64,000 nucleotides of DNA from Clusia tigrina (lineage: Eukaryota; Arthropoda; Insecta; Diptera; Clusiidae): contig OV050030.1 in NCBI GenBank assembly GCA_920105625.2, positions 180,486,315 to 180,550,314 of the forward strand, written 5' to 3'. Below are positions 39,031-50,959 of the stretch, piece after piece. Position 1 is the first letter of the stretch. Every line of letters begins with the position of its first letter. Under the pieces are notes generated by a model that was not told the origin of the DNA, did no database searches, and saw nothing but the letters and a program-made list of their open reading frames with translations. Position numbers and translations under genes: made by a program.

Positions 39031-40518
39031 ATTCATTCATATTGAATTCATTACGAAACAAATACATTTTAAGTGCATAAATAGATTTTGACATCCATCG
39101 AGCATGAGAAGTTGCACCAGGTATACGAAAGGTGTTAAAATTCGGCACCGTACCACCAAGAAAACTGACAACTAATTGTAATAATTCTTTGTAGTCGCGT
39201 CTGCTATGAGCTTGTTTTAAGTTTTCTAGACAGTAATTTAAAATTGTTGCACGTTCTTGAGCAGTCAATAGTGTAATAATGTGTTCATCTTCTAAACAAC
39301 TCTTATAATTTAATTTGTCAATATTAATCCAGTATTTGCTAAAGCGATTAAAAATTAGCACTTCTGGACCGGCTGTAGTAGCCACTCTAATTTCAAACAC
39401 TTTACGGATCAACAACTCGTAAATATGGTGTCGGCAGGGAAAATATAATAAATTGCGACCTAGGTTTCCTTCAAGCAGAGCAGCAACACCGTTTTGTACT
39501 CCTGTATTATGAGCAGTTGTGTCGAAGCAGATAATTTCAACTAGATCAAGCATTTCATATTCTTTTATTGAATTAAACACGGCATCTGATATTTCTTTTC
39601 CACTCGAAGATTTTAACTTTGGAATGCCAAGTAGTTTATCGATACCTTGAGATGAGACTATGATTGGCAAGCGATCCACTTTTTCCCTGCCACTAATTTC
39701 TGGTAACATTGTACCATCACAATGCAAAACAAAACTTCGTGGAATCTGGAAATAAAAACTCAAGTTTCTTAATTTATACTCAAAACAGAAAAAAAGAAGC
39801 ATAGGGAAAAACACAAACACATTACAGTACTTACATCAAAGTTTGCTGCAATGTTTTGTGCTGTTGTTGCACGATGTTTTTGACGCATTCGACGAATTGA
39901 TGAACGATTTAGTATAAGATCTTCGATATCATAGCCCAACGCGTCAGCAGTTGCACTTAGGATATGAACTGCAGCAACATCAGTGATTTTCCACTTATCC
40001 AAAGTTGAAAGCAGTCTTGGTGTAAAAAAAAATGTTTTACCTCTGGATATACCTGATATACCTGGATATGCATTTCCTGCTGATGTTGATGCTACTACTT
40101 CAATATCGTTTTTTTCGTCAATGTCAATCATACCTGTTTTACAACAATAATTCTGATTTGCTTAAAATAAAAAATTCTTAACTGTATACCTCTTTGAGTC
40201 TGTTGTTCATATAACTCTTTTCGTCCATCCTCTTTTATTCGACGCTGGTTTTCTTGTTCTTTCTGGACTGCCTTTCGCTTTTCTTTCTGCATGACAATTC
40301 TATCCGTTCCTAGCATACAACCTGGTCTTCCTTTTTCTCGTTGGTTTTTTAAGAACTATTTGTCTCCTTGTATTTTAATTAATTCTAACGCGTTTGCGTG
40401 TGCGATATCGAATAAATCATGTAATTTATCTTGAAACTGCACTTGTTTTCTTGCTGGTAATTTAGCTCCAGTAATTTGGTGGTCAATTACGCCAATTAAC
40501 ATAATGTCATCATCGAAG
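39031..40518 (-). pseudogene. Intron-containing DDE-type transposase, unassigned family
   Basis: A minus-strand gene with consistent splicing. The N-terminal frame (MLIGVIDHQITG, from 40502) runs to TAG at 40356-40358 and continues in the same frame to exon 1 end 40090 (KEKRKAVQKEQENQRRIKED). Intron 40089-40134 as drawn is 46 nt with GT..AG; exon 2 is 40133-39835 (DALGYDIEDLILNRSSIRR); intron 39746-39834 is 89 nt; exon 3 starts at 39745 (FVLHCDGTMLPEI). Exon 3 has CFDTTAHNTGVQNG and, later, FPCRHHIYEL, a C-x2-H pattern of the kind placed after the second Asp in hAT, P and Kolobok-like RNase-H-fold transposases. The 3' end is cut near 39031. I cannot assign it to a named superfamily. Confidence 0.6.
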
Positions 40519-40896
40519 TCTTTTGGTTGTCATCGCTTTGGATTATTAATTTTAAAATTTATTTGTTCAATTTTTTAAAGGTAATCTTTTGGACAATATT
40601 CTTTTAAATTTTTTTGTTTGAACTTCACGATTTCACAAAATTTGTCGATCTCCACATGTGAAAGTTGCAATACAAAATGAGCAAACAGATGTTTTTATCG
40701 GCTTGAAGTTAACAAAGTAAAATAACAAACTAAATTATCTGAGAGAGCGAGAGAGGAAATATTTTGAGAGACTGCCATTTATCTTTAACTACTATTGAAG
40801 TAAAACACTGTGCTCTCATTTGAGAGAACAATAGTCACGAATGACAAACAATTGTTGGCGGGGGCACGGCTTTGCCCAATCAAACTCAAATTTTTA

Positions 40897-40903
<7 letters not shown>
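40389..40903 (-). repeat. Inverted repeat arm B: DDE element 5' end
   Basis: The partner of 36288-36801 and the copy that is continuous with the transposase exons. Its outer edge touches (TA)n tract 7. Confidence 0.85.

Positions 40904-40962
<59 letters not shown>
40903..40962. repeat. (TA)n tract 7
   Basis: 60 bp of TA between the DDE element 5' end and the gypsy-4 protease end (reading GKEY on the minus strand). Confidence 0.9.
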
Positions 40963-40966
<4 letters not shown>

Positions 40967-42219
40967 TCTTTTCCAGTATAAGCAAACAAGTCATCCGGTT
41001 TCTCTTCGCAGTTAGCGCTACGAGTCGATTCCACTGATTTGCTTGTTACTTCACCCGCAACTTTTTTGCTAAATGTTGCCCCTTCTTTTCCTATCGCCAT
41101 ATTTACATATTCAAAGATATCATTTCCGATGACCGCTGAGTAAAGTATGTCACCCTCCCTGACAACATGGAATGATATTGGCAAAAGAATACCATCCAAA
41201 TTTACTTCGACAGTAAAACTTCCTATTGTGGTAATGTCTTTTGCACCAATGCCCCCTAAAGTTTTGGTTTCTTTACTCAATTCTATGTCATCCAATAATA
41301 GTAGAACATCACGCCTAATAGCACAAATGTAACTACCGGTGTCTACATTTACCGATACCTCTCTACCGTTAATCAAAATATCTTTAAAAACTCGATGTGA
41401 TGGAACCAGTCTTTGCGATATATAATCTGAAGTTAACGTGTGAATATTTCCGACTGAATTTTTCTTCTCGTCACTGCCATTTTCTTTTTTGCCACGCACC
41501 TTACATTCAAACGACTTGTGTCCAACTTGTTTGCACTTAAAACACCTGACTTCGTTGCTCGTACATGCATTTGCTAAATGCGATGTATCGCCACATTTGT
41601 AACATTTTCGCAGTTTTTTCTCATCAACTTTATCACCACTTTTGTTGAAATTATTTTTACTCTGGCTAAAACTTGTAGGGTGGTTTGTCGACTTGCCTAC
41701 TTGATTTACCTTTTCGTAAACCCGCAATTTCTCTTTCAATTCGACCAAATTTGTGGCCTGATAAAGCATTGATTTATTTGATCTGGAATCCGCGATCCCC
41801 TCGACAAAATATTCTATAAGGCTTTAATCGTCTAGTCTTATCTGACTACCGATTTCTTGCAAACTATACAGATATTCCCTAAAAGATTCATTTAAACGTT
41901 TTTTACGATTTCTCAAAACTTTATGCACTTCCAAAGCTGACAATTTTGTACCAAACTCGTCTTTTAAACAATCTTTAAGAGATTCCCAAGTTTTTATGCT
42001 AGGCTGACTCCTGATAAAAATTTGTGCAGCCCCTTTCAAAAGCTGTTTTGCGTAAATAAATTTCTGAATACCGCTCCATGTAACCGTAGATGCGCAATCT
42101 TCGAATTCTTGAATCCATGTTGCTATTTCTGGCAACCCTTCTCCCGAAAAATGTGAAACTGAATCCGAAATATCCCGTAAAGTGAATACAGAACCCCTTT
42201 CCGGCACACCGTTGGCCAC
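40963..42219 (-). pseudogene. gag: gypsy-4 gag and protease (inverted half)
   Basis: Minus strand. Gag starts at 42219 (MANGVPERGSVFTLRDISDS) with a capsid-like region (EIATWIQEFEDCASTVTW), then a single in-frame TAA at 41823-41825. The same frame continues through YEKVNQVGKS, two CCHC knuckles (CYKCGDTSHLANAC, CFKCKQVGHKSFEC) and the protease site VNVDTGSYICAIRRD. It ends TRSANCEEKPDDLFAYTGKEY before the TA tract. The last ~100 bp are repeated, inverted, at 36815-36913, where the pol half begins. Confidence 0.82.
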
Positions 42220-43873
42220 ACTATAAACTGAATATTTCCTCTCTATTCATTTTTACAAGCGATACAAAATACTTTTCAACAATATATTTTTAATTATTGA
42301 TATACAATATTAATCAAAAATTCCAACTTTAATTTTACTCGACAATTTTTTTTTGAAATTTCACAAAAAATTTTACTTCTCAAAATTATACCAAATTTTA
42401 ATTATACAAATTTTAGATTTCAATTCGAATTTTACGTTTGTTTAAATTTTCTTGACAAAACACAGTTTATTCTTATTAAATAATTCAATTTGAAATTTAC
42501 AGGGCAATACAAAATTATTTTCCAATTGAAAATTCTTTTCTATATTTCATTTTAAGTTTACCAATTAGAATCAAAATTAATGTTTGATAAGAACTGAATT
42601 GATGTACAAGGACTCTCAACAACACAATAGATCAGTGCTCCTCAAACTTAAAATCTAATTAGATATACATACGCAGCAGCTGCAATTTTGAAATTAACGT
42701 TCAAATCTCCTTAATAACCAAGCATGTTCGTTTCAGCAAAATGTAAATACTTTTCCCCTCTTCACGGCAATTCACTGGTTATTATTTCGCTCTCTAGCTA
42801 TATATCCACACACACAGATTGATGTTTATGACTTTTCGTGTTGTTTTTGTTTTTAACTCGTTACAACTCTCGTTTCTTTTTGATTTATGCACACAACCAC
42901 ACAGTCTCAAACAACCACCATTTGGAATTGTTTTTTTTTTTCAAATTTTGTTTTCTCTGTTGTCACACAGGCGTTTGATTTGTTTTTTTTTTTTTTTTTC
43001 TCTAAAAACCACCACTTGGAATTGTTTTTGTGGTTTTGTCGGTTATTTTTCAAATTGTGTTTTCTCTGTTGCCACTCAGGCGTTTGATTCCTTACTTTTT
43101 TTCTTTTAACTCTCTCTCACTCTCAGAGTTATACAGTTTTTTTTCTAGATCGTTTTGTCTTCTTTAGCACTCAACTGTTTACAATTTTCTAGAAGTTTTG
43201 TTTTACTCTTTTTTGTTGCAGTTTTTTTTTATGGATTTGTTCCCCTTTTTCTCACAAATTTCAGTTCTTTATTTTGTTCACACAGCAAATTAAATTATTT
43301 GAATTTTTTCCAAAAGGTTTGTTCCAAGCCACTCAGGCTATCATATATCAGTAAATTATTTAAATTTTGTCAAAAAATTTTTGTTTTTAAGCCACTCAGG
43401 CTACAACACAGCAACAAATTATTTAAATTTCTGTACAAATTTTTGTTTCTAAGCCACTCAGGCTATCACACAGCAACAAATTATTTAAATTTTTAGCAAA
43501 ATATTTGTTTTTAAGCCACTCAGGCTATCACACAGCAACAAATTATTTAAATTTCTCACAAAAATATTTGTTTTTAAGCCACTCAGGCAATCACACAGCA
43601 AACAATTATTTAAATTTTTTCTTTCCAACAACCACCACACAGGTTACTGTGTCTGTTTTTTTTTTCTTCCCAAAAAATTCAAAGCCAAAACCATTTAGGT
43701 TGTTTCAAAATCTTTCCACTGTTTATTTTTTTTTTGTTTTTTGGAACGTTTGTCTCCGTTCGTTTATTAAAAAAAAAACACACACACACACTCAATTGTT
43801 TTGCCGCTGTTGCATTTTTTTCAGCGTTTGTTGGCACGTTTGTCTACGTCAAATCCCGGTTGAGCCCCCAATT
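42220..43873 (-). other. gypsy-4 leader, tandem repeats and PBS
   Basis: A long non-coding leader. At 43318-43625 a ~62-bp unit with GCCACTCAGGCTATCACACA is repeated five times (starts near 43328, 43391, 43453, 43515, 43578). At 42905-43090 there is a second, ~100-bp duplication (ACCACCATTTGGAATTG). The PBS candidate on the minus strand is TGGGGGCTCAACCGGGAT (43870-43853), close to the 3' end of tRNA-Pro with a few mismatches. It lies 3 nt inside the LTR. Confidence 0.65.
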
Positions 43874-44052
43874 TGTAGTTTAAGGTACACTCTACTGAAC
43901 CCAAATTTGTTAGTTGACGCCAATTTGTGATCACTTCCTTTTTCCTCAGAGAAAACACTCCATTTTATTATTAAATGTAATTTATTAAAGTAAATGTTTA
44001 TTTTTGAAGCGTCTTATTTCATGCGCCCTCATCACTAGCAGTGTAACTTACA
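43874..44052 (-). repeat. gypsy-4 5' LTR
   Basis: 179 bp bounded in plus sense by TGTAGTTTAAGG and AACTTACA. It is adjacent to the PBS, which supports the inner border. The second LTR of this element is not in the window, consistent with rearrangement. The outer border meets Maverick capsid leader sequence. Confidence 0.6.
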
Positions 44053-44156
44053 GACTAAAAAACAAAACAAAATAACTAATTCAATTGACATTCGCTCGCT
44101 TGACCGCGAATATACAAAAATATAATTTTTATTTCATTAAAACGTTATCACTCAAG

Positions 44157-44317
44157 ATGTTAATAACATTGACTTTAACTGGCAAAACATCCGTTTTGTC
44201 TGTAGATTATTTTCCACCAATAAATTTTGATTCAAATTATGTTTGTGGTCTAATTTATTTTCATACATATCTCTCAATTCCAAATATTGATGTTGGGAAC
44301 AATCTATTTCACATAAG
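44157..44317 (+). pseudogene. Maverick minor capsid start, duplicate cut by gypsy-5
   Basis: It encodes LTGKTSVLSVDYFPPINFDS and DVGNNLFHI, then stops at the gypsy-5 insertion (TAAG target at 44314-44317). It is a near copy of 48420-48560. The leader AATATAATTTTTATTTCATT precedes both copies. Confidence 0.7.
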
Positions 44318-45014
44318 TGTAAACGTATCATAAAAGGTGGCAACCACATTCCAGAAAGTTGCCAGTTGAGTTACGAGCGTGCGACGAGCAACAGCGCTAC
44401 CCGGCCTACGAACGCGAGTTAACGTGAAATAGTTATTTAAAATTCTTATTAATCTACAATTCAATTATTTAAAACTCTTATTAATCTACAATTCAATTAT
44501 TTAAATTTGTATTAAACCAGCATGCAAACTTATTGTCTGATTCGAACTTATTTACATTTTCAAAAGTGGGATATTAGAGCATAAATGCTCAGATAACGGC
44601 GAATGAACTATGTTGTGACGCCGCGAATAAAAGGAATCGAACGGCTATTCTTATGTACTAAAATCTAAATGAACGGGTATAAAAAAGTAAGTTGTTATTA
44701 AGTGGTGGACGGAATAAAATTAACGTCACACGAAATGAAATTTGGCATACAAAAGACAAGAAAACCCATAAGTATATAAATGAACGAGTTAATGTAAACG
44801 TAACGTAAAATAGATGTAAAAAATAGCATTAACATATAATGAACTAGAAAAACTTAGATACCGCAACACATAAGCAACGACAAACGAAACAGTTCTTGGA
44901 AGCGAAATTCCAAGACATAACGTATTAACTTCTAACGATTTTTATACATATGTAAGTATATGAATATAAATTGTATATATAGCGCTCACACGAAGGCAGT
45001 TGACAACGCCATCA

Positions 45015-45180
45015 ACAGGGCTACTACGATATTTAACTTGAGCCACACGGATAATCTGGATATCAACAACGCAACAGGGCTACTACGATATTTAACTTGA
45101 GCAACACGGATAATCTGGATATCAATAAGGCAACAGGGCTACTACGATATTTAACTTGAGCAACACGGATAATCGCATCA
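45015..45180. repeat. Triplicated ~55-60-bp unit in gypsy-5
   Basis: CAACAGGGCTACTACGATAT..TTGAGCAACACGGATAATC occurs three times in tandem, upstream of the zinc-knuckle part of gag. Normal gag sequence is missing here, so the array may mark a deletion. Confidence 0.75.
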
Positions 45181-45183
45181 ACG

Positions 45184-48075
45184 CTGTCTCGTGAATACAG
45201 GCTTAGTGCACAAAAATCGAAAACGGAAGAAAAACCTAAAGATATAACGTACTACAACTGTGGGGAACCCGGATATATTTCAGCCAAGTATAGTAAGCCT
45301 CAGAAACGAAATCGATGTAAAGATTGTAATAAGGTGCATTCAAAATATAAACCTGAAAATTGTGGCAAAACAAACGCGACGTCGCGAAAAACTAACTTTC
45401 TAATTACAATTTCGTTAAAACTATTGAAAGAGGTGAAACTTCGGCAAAGGCATTCATAGATACTGGCAGTGAGTGCGATTTGATTCGAGAAACTGTGGCA
45501 CAACAAATTTCGGGAAAACGGTAGAATATTCCATTTTCGGTTAGTGGAATCGGTGGCGGTATAATACGCTCAAACGAACAAATTGAAACGAATATTAAAA
45601 TTGACGGTATCGAAAAGGAAACAATTCTTCATGTTGTCAACGATAAAAATTTAGATTTTGATGTAATGTTAGGTCAAGAACTTTTTGATACGGAAAATAT
45701 GCTCATTGAATTCGACAGAAATTTTGTATTTCAACCAAAAATTCAAAATGTATATATCACTAAAGGAGTAGAACCATTAACAAACAACGAACTGTCTTGC
45801 GGAGAACTAACGTTTGAAACTGAACAAAAACTAAATAAATTACTTAACAAATAATCAATAACTTTTGCAAAAATGTTAACGAAATCGGCAAAACCAACGA
45901 CACCGAATTAAAATCGAACTAACCACGGATAAAATTATCGCTCAAAAACCATACCTCGTACCGGAACCAAAAAAGGAAGTTGTAAGAAATATGTTAAGGG
46001 AACTTCTCGACAATGACATCATTCATCAGATGAATTCAAAAGAATGCCATTCGAGCTAAAGAATACTCTAATTGTCTTTATGCGTTTGATGGCAAAAATC
46101 AAAAGTATACTAAAAATAAACGGTATGATACACTTCATGGATGACATGCTCATAGGAGCTGAAAACGAAATGAGAATGATCGAAAAATTCGACAACGTTT
46201 TGAAAATTCTGTCTGAGTTTGGACTGACAGTGAATGTGGTAAAGTTAGAGTTATTTAAACGCGAAATAAACTTCTAGGGACATCGAATTGGAATAAACGG
46301 TATACTATCTGGTCAACGAAAAACGGATGCAATAAGAAATTTTGAGACTCCGAAGACGACAACGAAAATTCGAAGATTCCTTGGATTAACAGGCTATTTT
46401 CGAAAATTTGTTCCCGCTTATGCGGTCATATCAGAGCCTTTGCGTAAGCTTCTTCGAAAAAACGAATCTTACGTATGGAACGAAACACAAAATGAAGCAT
46501 TCGAGAATCTGAAAAACGCCCTTTCCACCTCACCTGTTTTAATTGGATATCGTGCAGATGCAGCATCAATTGCATACGGACGCAAGTGGCGTGGGTTTGG
46601 CAGGAGTACTACTGCAGGGCGACGGAAATGATTTGAAGACAGTAGCGTATTACAGCCGGGCGACGACTGAACTCGAAACAAAGTACCACAGTTATGAGCT
46701 CGAAACACTAGCGGTGGTAAAATCAATAGCGGTGGGAAAATTAATCAAAGTTGTGACAGATTACAGTGCAGAGTAAATGACCTTTAAGAAGAAAGAATTA
46801 GTTCCACGAATAGCAAGATGGTGGTTACGTACACAACACTTTGATATCGAAATGGAGCAACGCAGCGAAAAACGAATGGCTCACGTTGACGAAGGAGGTT
46901 AGAGATTATTCGATAAATAGAGAACGGCTATACAATAAAGCTAACGATATGGAGTTACTTGTAGTATCAAAGGCATTACGATGGAGAATAGTATACGATG
47001 CGCGCGTAAAAACTGGACATCTTAATGTCGGACGGACAATAGAGTGGTTGCAGCAAAATTATTATTTTCCACGGATGCGGAATTTCGTTAAATCGTTCAT
47101 AAATTCCTTCATCGAATGCGCATTTAATAAACGACCAGCTGGAAGAAAAGAGGGTGAATTGCACTATAGAAAAGCCGAGGTAGTACCATTCAAAATATTG
47201 CATATCGACCATTTAGGTCCGTTTCCCCGAAGTAGAAGGCAGAACGAACATATTCTTGTCATAATAGATAGTTTCACGAAATTTGTGCTAATACGAGTCG
47301 TCAGAAACACAAGTACGAGTACGTAATAATAATATTGAAAGAACTAACTAGCTATTTTGGAACACCCCAAATCATCGTCAGCGACCGAGGAACGTCATTC
47401 ACGTCCAAAGAGTTCGAAAGTTATTGTGAGGAAAGCGGAATAAAGCATAGACTTACTGCAGTTCAAACACCTTGTGCGAACAGGTGGAAAGATTTATTCA
47501 AACAATTCTTTCCATGCTGTTACCCTCGACCGAAGAAGATAAAAACTGGGGAGACCACTTGAGAACCATCCAATGGACTTTAAATACATCCAAATCGCAG
47601 ACAACTCAAAGAACACCACACGATATATTATTTGGATTCAAACCCCGTGACATACTTTCTAATAAAATTATTCAAATATTATATGACGACGAAATTCAAG
47701 AAAATCGTGTTGAAGAGGAAATGATACAGAAACGAGAAGATACAGCAAACAAAATTACGGCATACGGCCAAAATACGATTTGATCAACATCATTCAAAAC
47801 CTAAAATGTACAAAAAGGAAGACATAGTTCTGATACAAAACGACGCACGTACCAGCGAAAATTCGCGTAAACTCGAAGCACGATATAAGGGACCATTTAT
47901 TGCCACTGAAGTTTTGAGCAACGATAGATATGTCGTTGAAGATTTACCAGGAACAAGAAGGAAACAACACCACTACAAATCCGTACATGCGTCAGATCGA
48001 ATAAAAACATGGAGCAAATTACCAGAAGGCGATGACAACAAAGAGAGCAGCGAATCCGAACGCGAGGACACTTGA
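45184..48075 (+). pseudogene. pol: gypsy-5 gag-pol remnant
   Basis: Zinc-knuckle region at 45240-45390 (YYNCGEPGYISAKY, then CKDCNKVHSKYKPENCG). Protease FIDTGSECDLIRE near 45450, continuing to 45854. The RT is internally deleted: the fingers are gone, but HFMDDMLIGAEN and FLGLTGYFRKFVPAY remain (46044-46460). RNase H starts HTDASGVGLAGVLLQ (46555). Integrase: ILHIDHLGPF (47200), IIVSDRGTSF (47370) and QVERFIQTILSML in a shifted frame (47480). The C-terminal part YKKEDIVLIQND ends at 48073-48075. Many stops and shifts; inactive. Confidence 0.8.
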
Positions 48076-48419
48076 AGTCAGGAAGGGCCGACTGTAAACT
48101 TATCATAAAAGGTGGCAACCACATTCCAGCAAGTTGTCAGTTGAGTTACGAACGTGCGACGAGCAACAGCGCTACCCGGCTTACGAACGCGAGTGAACGT
48201 GAAATAGTTATTTAAAATTCTTATTAATTTACAATTCAATTATTTAAAACTCTTATTAATCTACAATTCAATTATTTAAATTTGTATTAAACCATCCTGA
48301 AAACTTATTGTCTGTTTCGAACTTATTTACATAAGTGAAAACATCATTGAAATGTAATAATAATAAATATATAATATAAACAATATAATTTTTATTTCAT
48401 TTAAACGTTATCACTCAAG

Positions 48420-49006
48420 ATGTCGATTACATTGGCAAAACATCCGTTCTGTCTGCAGATTATTTTCCACCAATAAATTTAGATTCAAATTATGTTTGTG
48501 GTCTAACTGATTTTCATAAATATTACTCAATTCCAATTGATGTTGGGAACAATCTATTTCACATAGGTGAAAACATCATTGAAATTCCTATTCGTTCTTA
48601 TGAGCTTGATGATATTGCCAACTACCTACGTGATGAATATGAAAATTTAAACTTGGGGGGAGAACTTGATATACAAGCAAATAATAATACACTTGAAATA
48701 GAAATTTTCAGCAATGAAGTGATTTACTTTAATGAAGATCAAACAATTGGTTCATTATTAGGCTTCAGTCGAAGAACGTTGGAAGCAGAGAAAGAGCATA
48801 CATCAGATCTCCAATTAAATATAACAAACATTAATGTAATTCGTATAGAATGCAATATTAAAGTTGGTTCATATATTAATGATTTGTCTGCCCACACTAT
48901 TCACGAGTTTTCTATCACAGTGAGAATTATTGATCATAATAATAAATTAATTAATTTCAGATGGGAAACAATAACACTACGATTACATTTGAAACCACAG
49001 GACTAA
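48420..49006 (+). pseudogene. Maverick minor capsid / penton-like protein
   Basis: It starts near ATG 48420, with an early 9-10 bp deletion relative to the duplicate at 44157. Frames change near 48440 and 48650. Recognisable parts: DYFPPINLDSNYVCG-type start, GGELDIQANNNTLEIEIFS, NVIRIECNIKVGSYINDLSAHTIHEF, and INFRWETITLRLHLKPQD at the end. Between HEF and INF a stretch seems deleted. I identify it as the insect Maverick penton-type single-jelly-roll protein by position and by the SYINDLSAHTIHEF style; the fold itself cannot be checked here. Confidence 0.65.
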
Positions 49007-49173
49007 TGATTATTTATAATAAAAACGTAGGGCGAAGTGTACCCTTTATCACTTTTCCATCAACAGTTGAGCGACTAGGAAGAAATACTACTAATATAGT
49101 TATTAAACGTAAACGAGTAACAATTGCTAATCGAAAATTTTTAAAGTCAACAGGATTAAAAACTAAATCATGA
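49000..49173 (+). CDS. Small basic ORF before the major capsid gene
   Basis: The 3' part of an open frame with a basic tail (VIKRKRVTIANRKFLKSTGLK). Its TGA (49171-49173) overlaps the major capsid ATG (49170) as ATGA. A small basic protein ahead of the major capsid would suit a core or DNA-condensing role, but this is inference. The start is uncertain because it overlaps the end of the minor capsid frame. Confidence 0.4.
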   Translation, partial: GLMIIYNKNVGRSVPFITFPSTVERLGRNTTNIVIKRKRVTIANRKFLKSTGLKTKS

Positions 49174-50314
49174 ATGATATAATTGATATTTTACAAAAAC
49201 CATTATATGATGAGAGCATTATATAAAAGGAGTACCACAGATATTCACCATATCTACGATCATATAAAAACAATGATGAAATAAGAATCTCAATTAAAAA
49301 TCAAGATCTCCATGTTTTACCCAGCGAAAGTTTAATATATATAGAAGGTTATGTTACCTTAATTGATGGCTCAATTTCACATAATATTAGATTAAAAAAT
49401 AATTGTATGGCATATTTATTTGATGAAATTCGTACACGTGACTTGGGAATAACTACAACAAATAAAAATTATGTGTCTTTGAATAAATATAGAATGATAG
49501 TAATATGTTAAAAATAGCTGGTTGGACATCTCGAAATACTATTCAAATATCTAATGGTTACTTTAATTGTTGTGCACTACAGAAAATGTTATTAGGATTT
49601 GCTGAGGACTTGAATAAAGTGGTGGTAAACTCTAAACATGAATTAATATTATTACATTCCAAGAATGATCAAAATGTTGTGACCTCAAGTGATTCAAAGG
49701 AAAAGATATTGCTAAATATAACAAATATCACATGGAAAATCTCACATATGCAATTATCTGATTTTGCTAAATTAGGAATGTTTAAGACAGTGCGTAGCGG
49801 TAAACCATTAACATTAGCATTTCGCAGTTTAGATTGCCACTTTAATCACATGCTCTCCCAAAGAACAAATCACTTGTGGAATGTTAAACTTTCAACACAG
49901 AGTGAAAGACCTCGCATCTTATTGATCGGATTCCAAAATGCAAAGAAATTTCAACATTGTAATCTAACGGATGTGAAAGTACATCTAAATTCAATTACAT
50001 ATCCATATGATGATCTAAATTTGAAATTTGATAATGATCGTTATGCCATTTTATATGAAATGTATTCAAAGTTTCGACAAAGTTATTACACTCGTGATCC
50101 GCAACCTCTACTATTATGTGATGAATTTAATACTGTAGCCCCAATAATAGTGGTTGATCTAAACGAAGTTGTTAAAATATGACCAATTGATATCAAAATC
50201 GAATTTAAGCCATTAAAGAATATTCCAGCAAATACATCAGCATATCGCGTACTCATTCATGATAGAATTATAGAATATATACCCTTAAATAATGAAATAA
50301 AAAAATTTTTTTAA
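49170..50314 (+). pseudogene. MCP: Maverick major capsid protein
   Basis: ATG at 49170 (MNDIIDILQKPLYDESII, then TAA). The frame continues SPYLRSYKNNDEIRISI, LPSESLIYIEGYV and CMAYLFDEIRT. A shift near 49500 leads to LAGWTSRNTIQIS, the long open part 49505-50182 with MLLGFAEDLNKVVVNSKHEL, HMQLSDFAKLGMF, LHLNSITYPYDD-type sequence and LLCDEFNTVAPIIVV. TGA at 50180 is followed in frame by IDIKIEFKPLKNIPANTSAY to TAA 50312-50314. These match the insect Polinton double-jelly-roll capsid by family knowledge. Two stops and one shift inactivate it. Confidence 0.8.
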
Positions 50315-50383
50315 AGAGATCCTATTATCTATATGTATTTCTGTAAATTATTTACCATTGAACTAATTACTACAAACCTTTAA

Positions 50384-50876
50384 ATGCTTTCAGATAATTT
50401 TATAACATTAGATGTGCAAAGCTTTAAAGGAGATGGAAATAGGTTTATAGCAAAATAGTTGGCTATTACTTATAACTACACAGAATTAAAAAAGTTTTAT
50501 CATTAAACCTCCTTTTGAATTTAGAAATTTGTCACAGATATATCAAAAAGAAACAAATTGGCTAACAAAAAATCATCATGGTTTTGCGTGGAATGAAGGA
50601 TTCACCTCATTTAATAATGTACGAAAATTTTTAAAGGAAAATCTACTGTCTACAACAGTTTATATTAAAGGATTAGAAAAAAAAATGTGTATTGAAGATA
50701 CATTACTTAACAAAAATGTTTGCAACTTTGAAGAATTTGGATGTGATAATTTAAAAATTCTAAATAAAAAATATCCAATACTTTCTCAACGCAATGCACA
50801 CTATTGATGTTGTGCGTTAAAAAATGCTTTGATTTTAAGAAAATTTTTTGATGTAGAAATAAAAAACAATGTATAA
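50384..50876 (+). pseudogene. Maverick exonuclease-like ORF
   Basis: MLSDNFITLDVQSFKGDGNRFI opens the frame (an acidic residue followed by FI..K.LAI, reminiscent of DEDD exonuclease starts). A stop and frame change follow near 50457-50520. The rest is well kept: KPPFEFRNLSQIYQKETNWL, NHHGFAWNEGF, YIKGLEKKMC, CNFEEFGCDNL. A TGA at 50805 is followed in frame by CCALKNALILRKFF to TAA 50874-50876. This ORF type recurs between MCP and pol in insect Mavericks. Its biochemical role is unknown to me; the exonuclease label is tentative. Confidence 0.5.
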
Positions 50877-50959
50877 TAGTTTTGTTTTGAAAATAATAAA
50901 ATCTTCATTATATATTTTGTAATAATAACAATATTTTAATAAAAATAATAAAACTTAAT

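Larger units (their letters stand above)
44318..48331 (+). mobile_element. gypsy-5 LTR retrotransposon with TAAG target duplication
   Basis: The LTRs are 44318-44556 and 48093-48331, each 239 bp, starting TGTAAAC and ending TTATTTACA. About ten differences imply roughly 4% divergence. TAAG flanks the element on both sides (44314-44317 and 48332-48335). A purine tract AGGAAGGG precedes the 3' LTR. The style (one D/SG protease, FMDDML RT, no env) resembles 412/mdg1-type gypsy elements. No standard PBS was recognised. It sits in a Maverick capsid gene. Confidence 0.88.

Noticed and set aside
43318..43625. Regular repeats suggestive of a CRISPR array
   Set aside because: Units are about 62 bp without distinct spacers, in a eukaryotic retroelement leader; no cas genes.
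42819..43930. Phe-rich frames with repeated SHSGYHTATNYLNF
   Set aside because: These are translations of the leader tandem repeats of gypsy-4, antisense to the element.
49505..50182. A stand-alone 225-aa host gene
   Set aside because: Flanking frames show it is the middle of a broken Maverick capsid gene.
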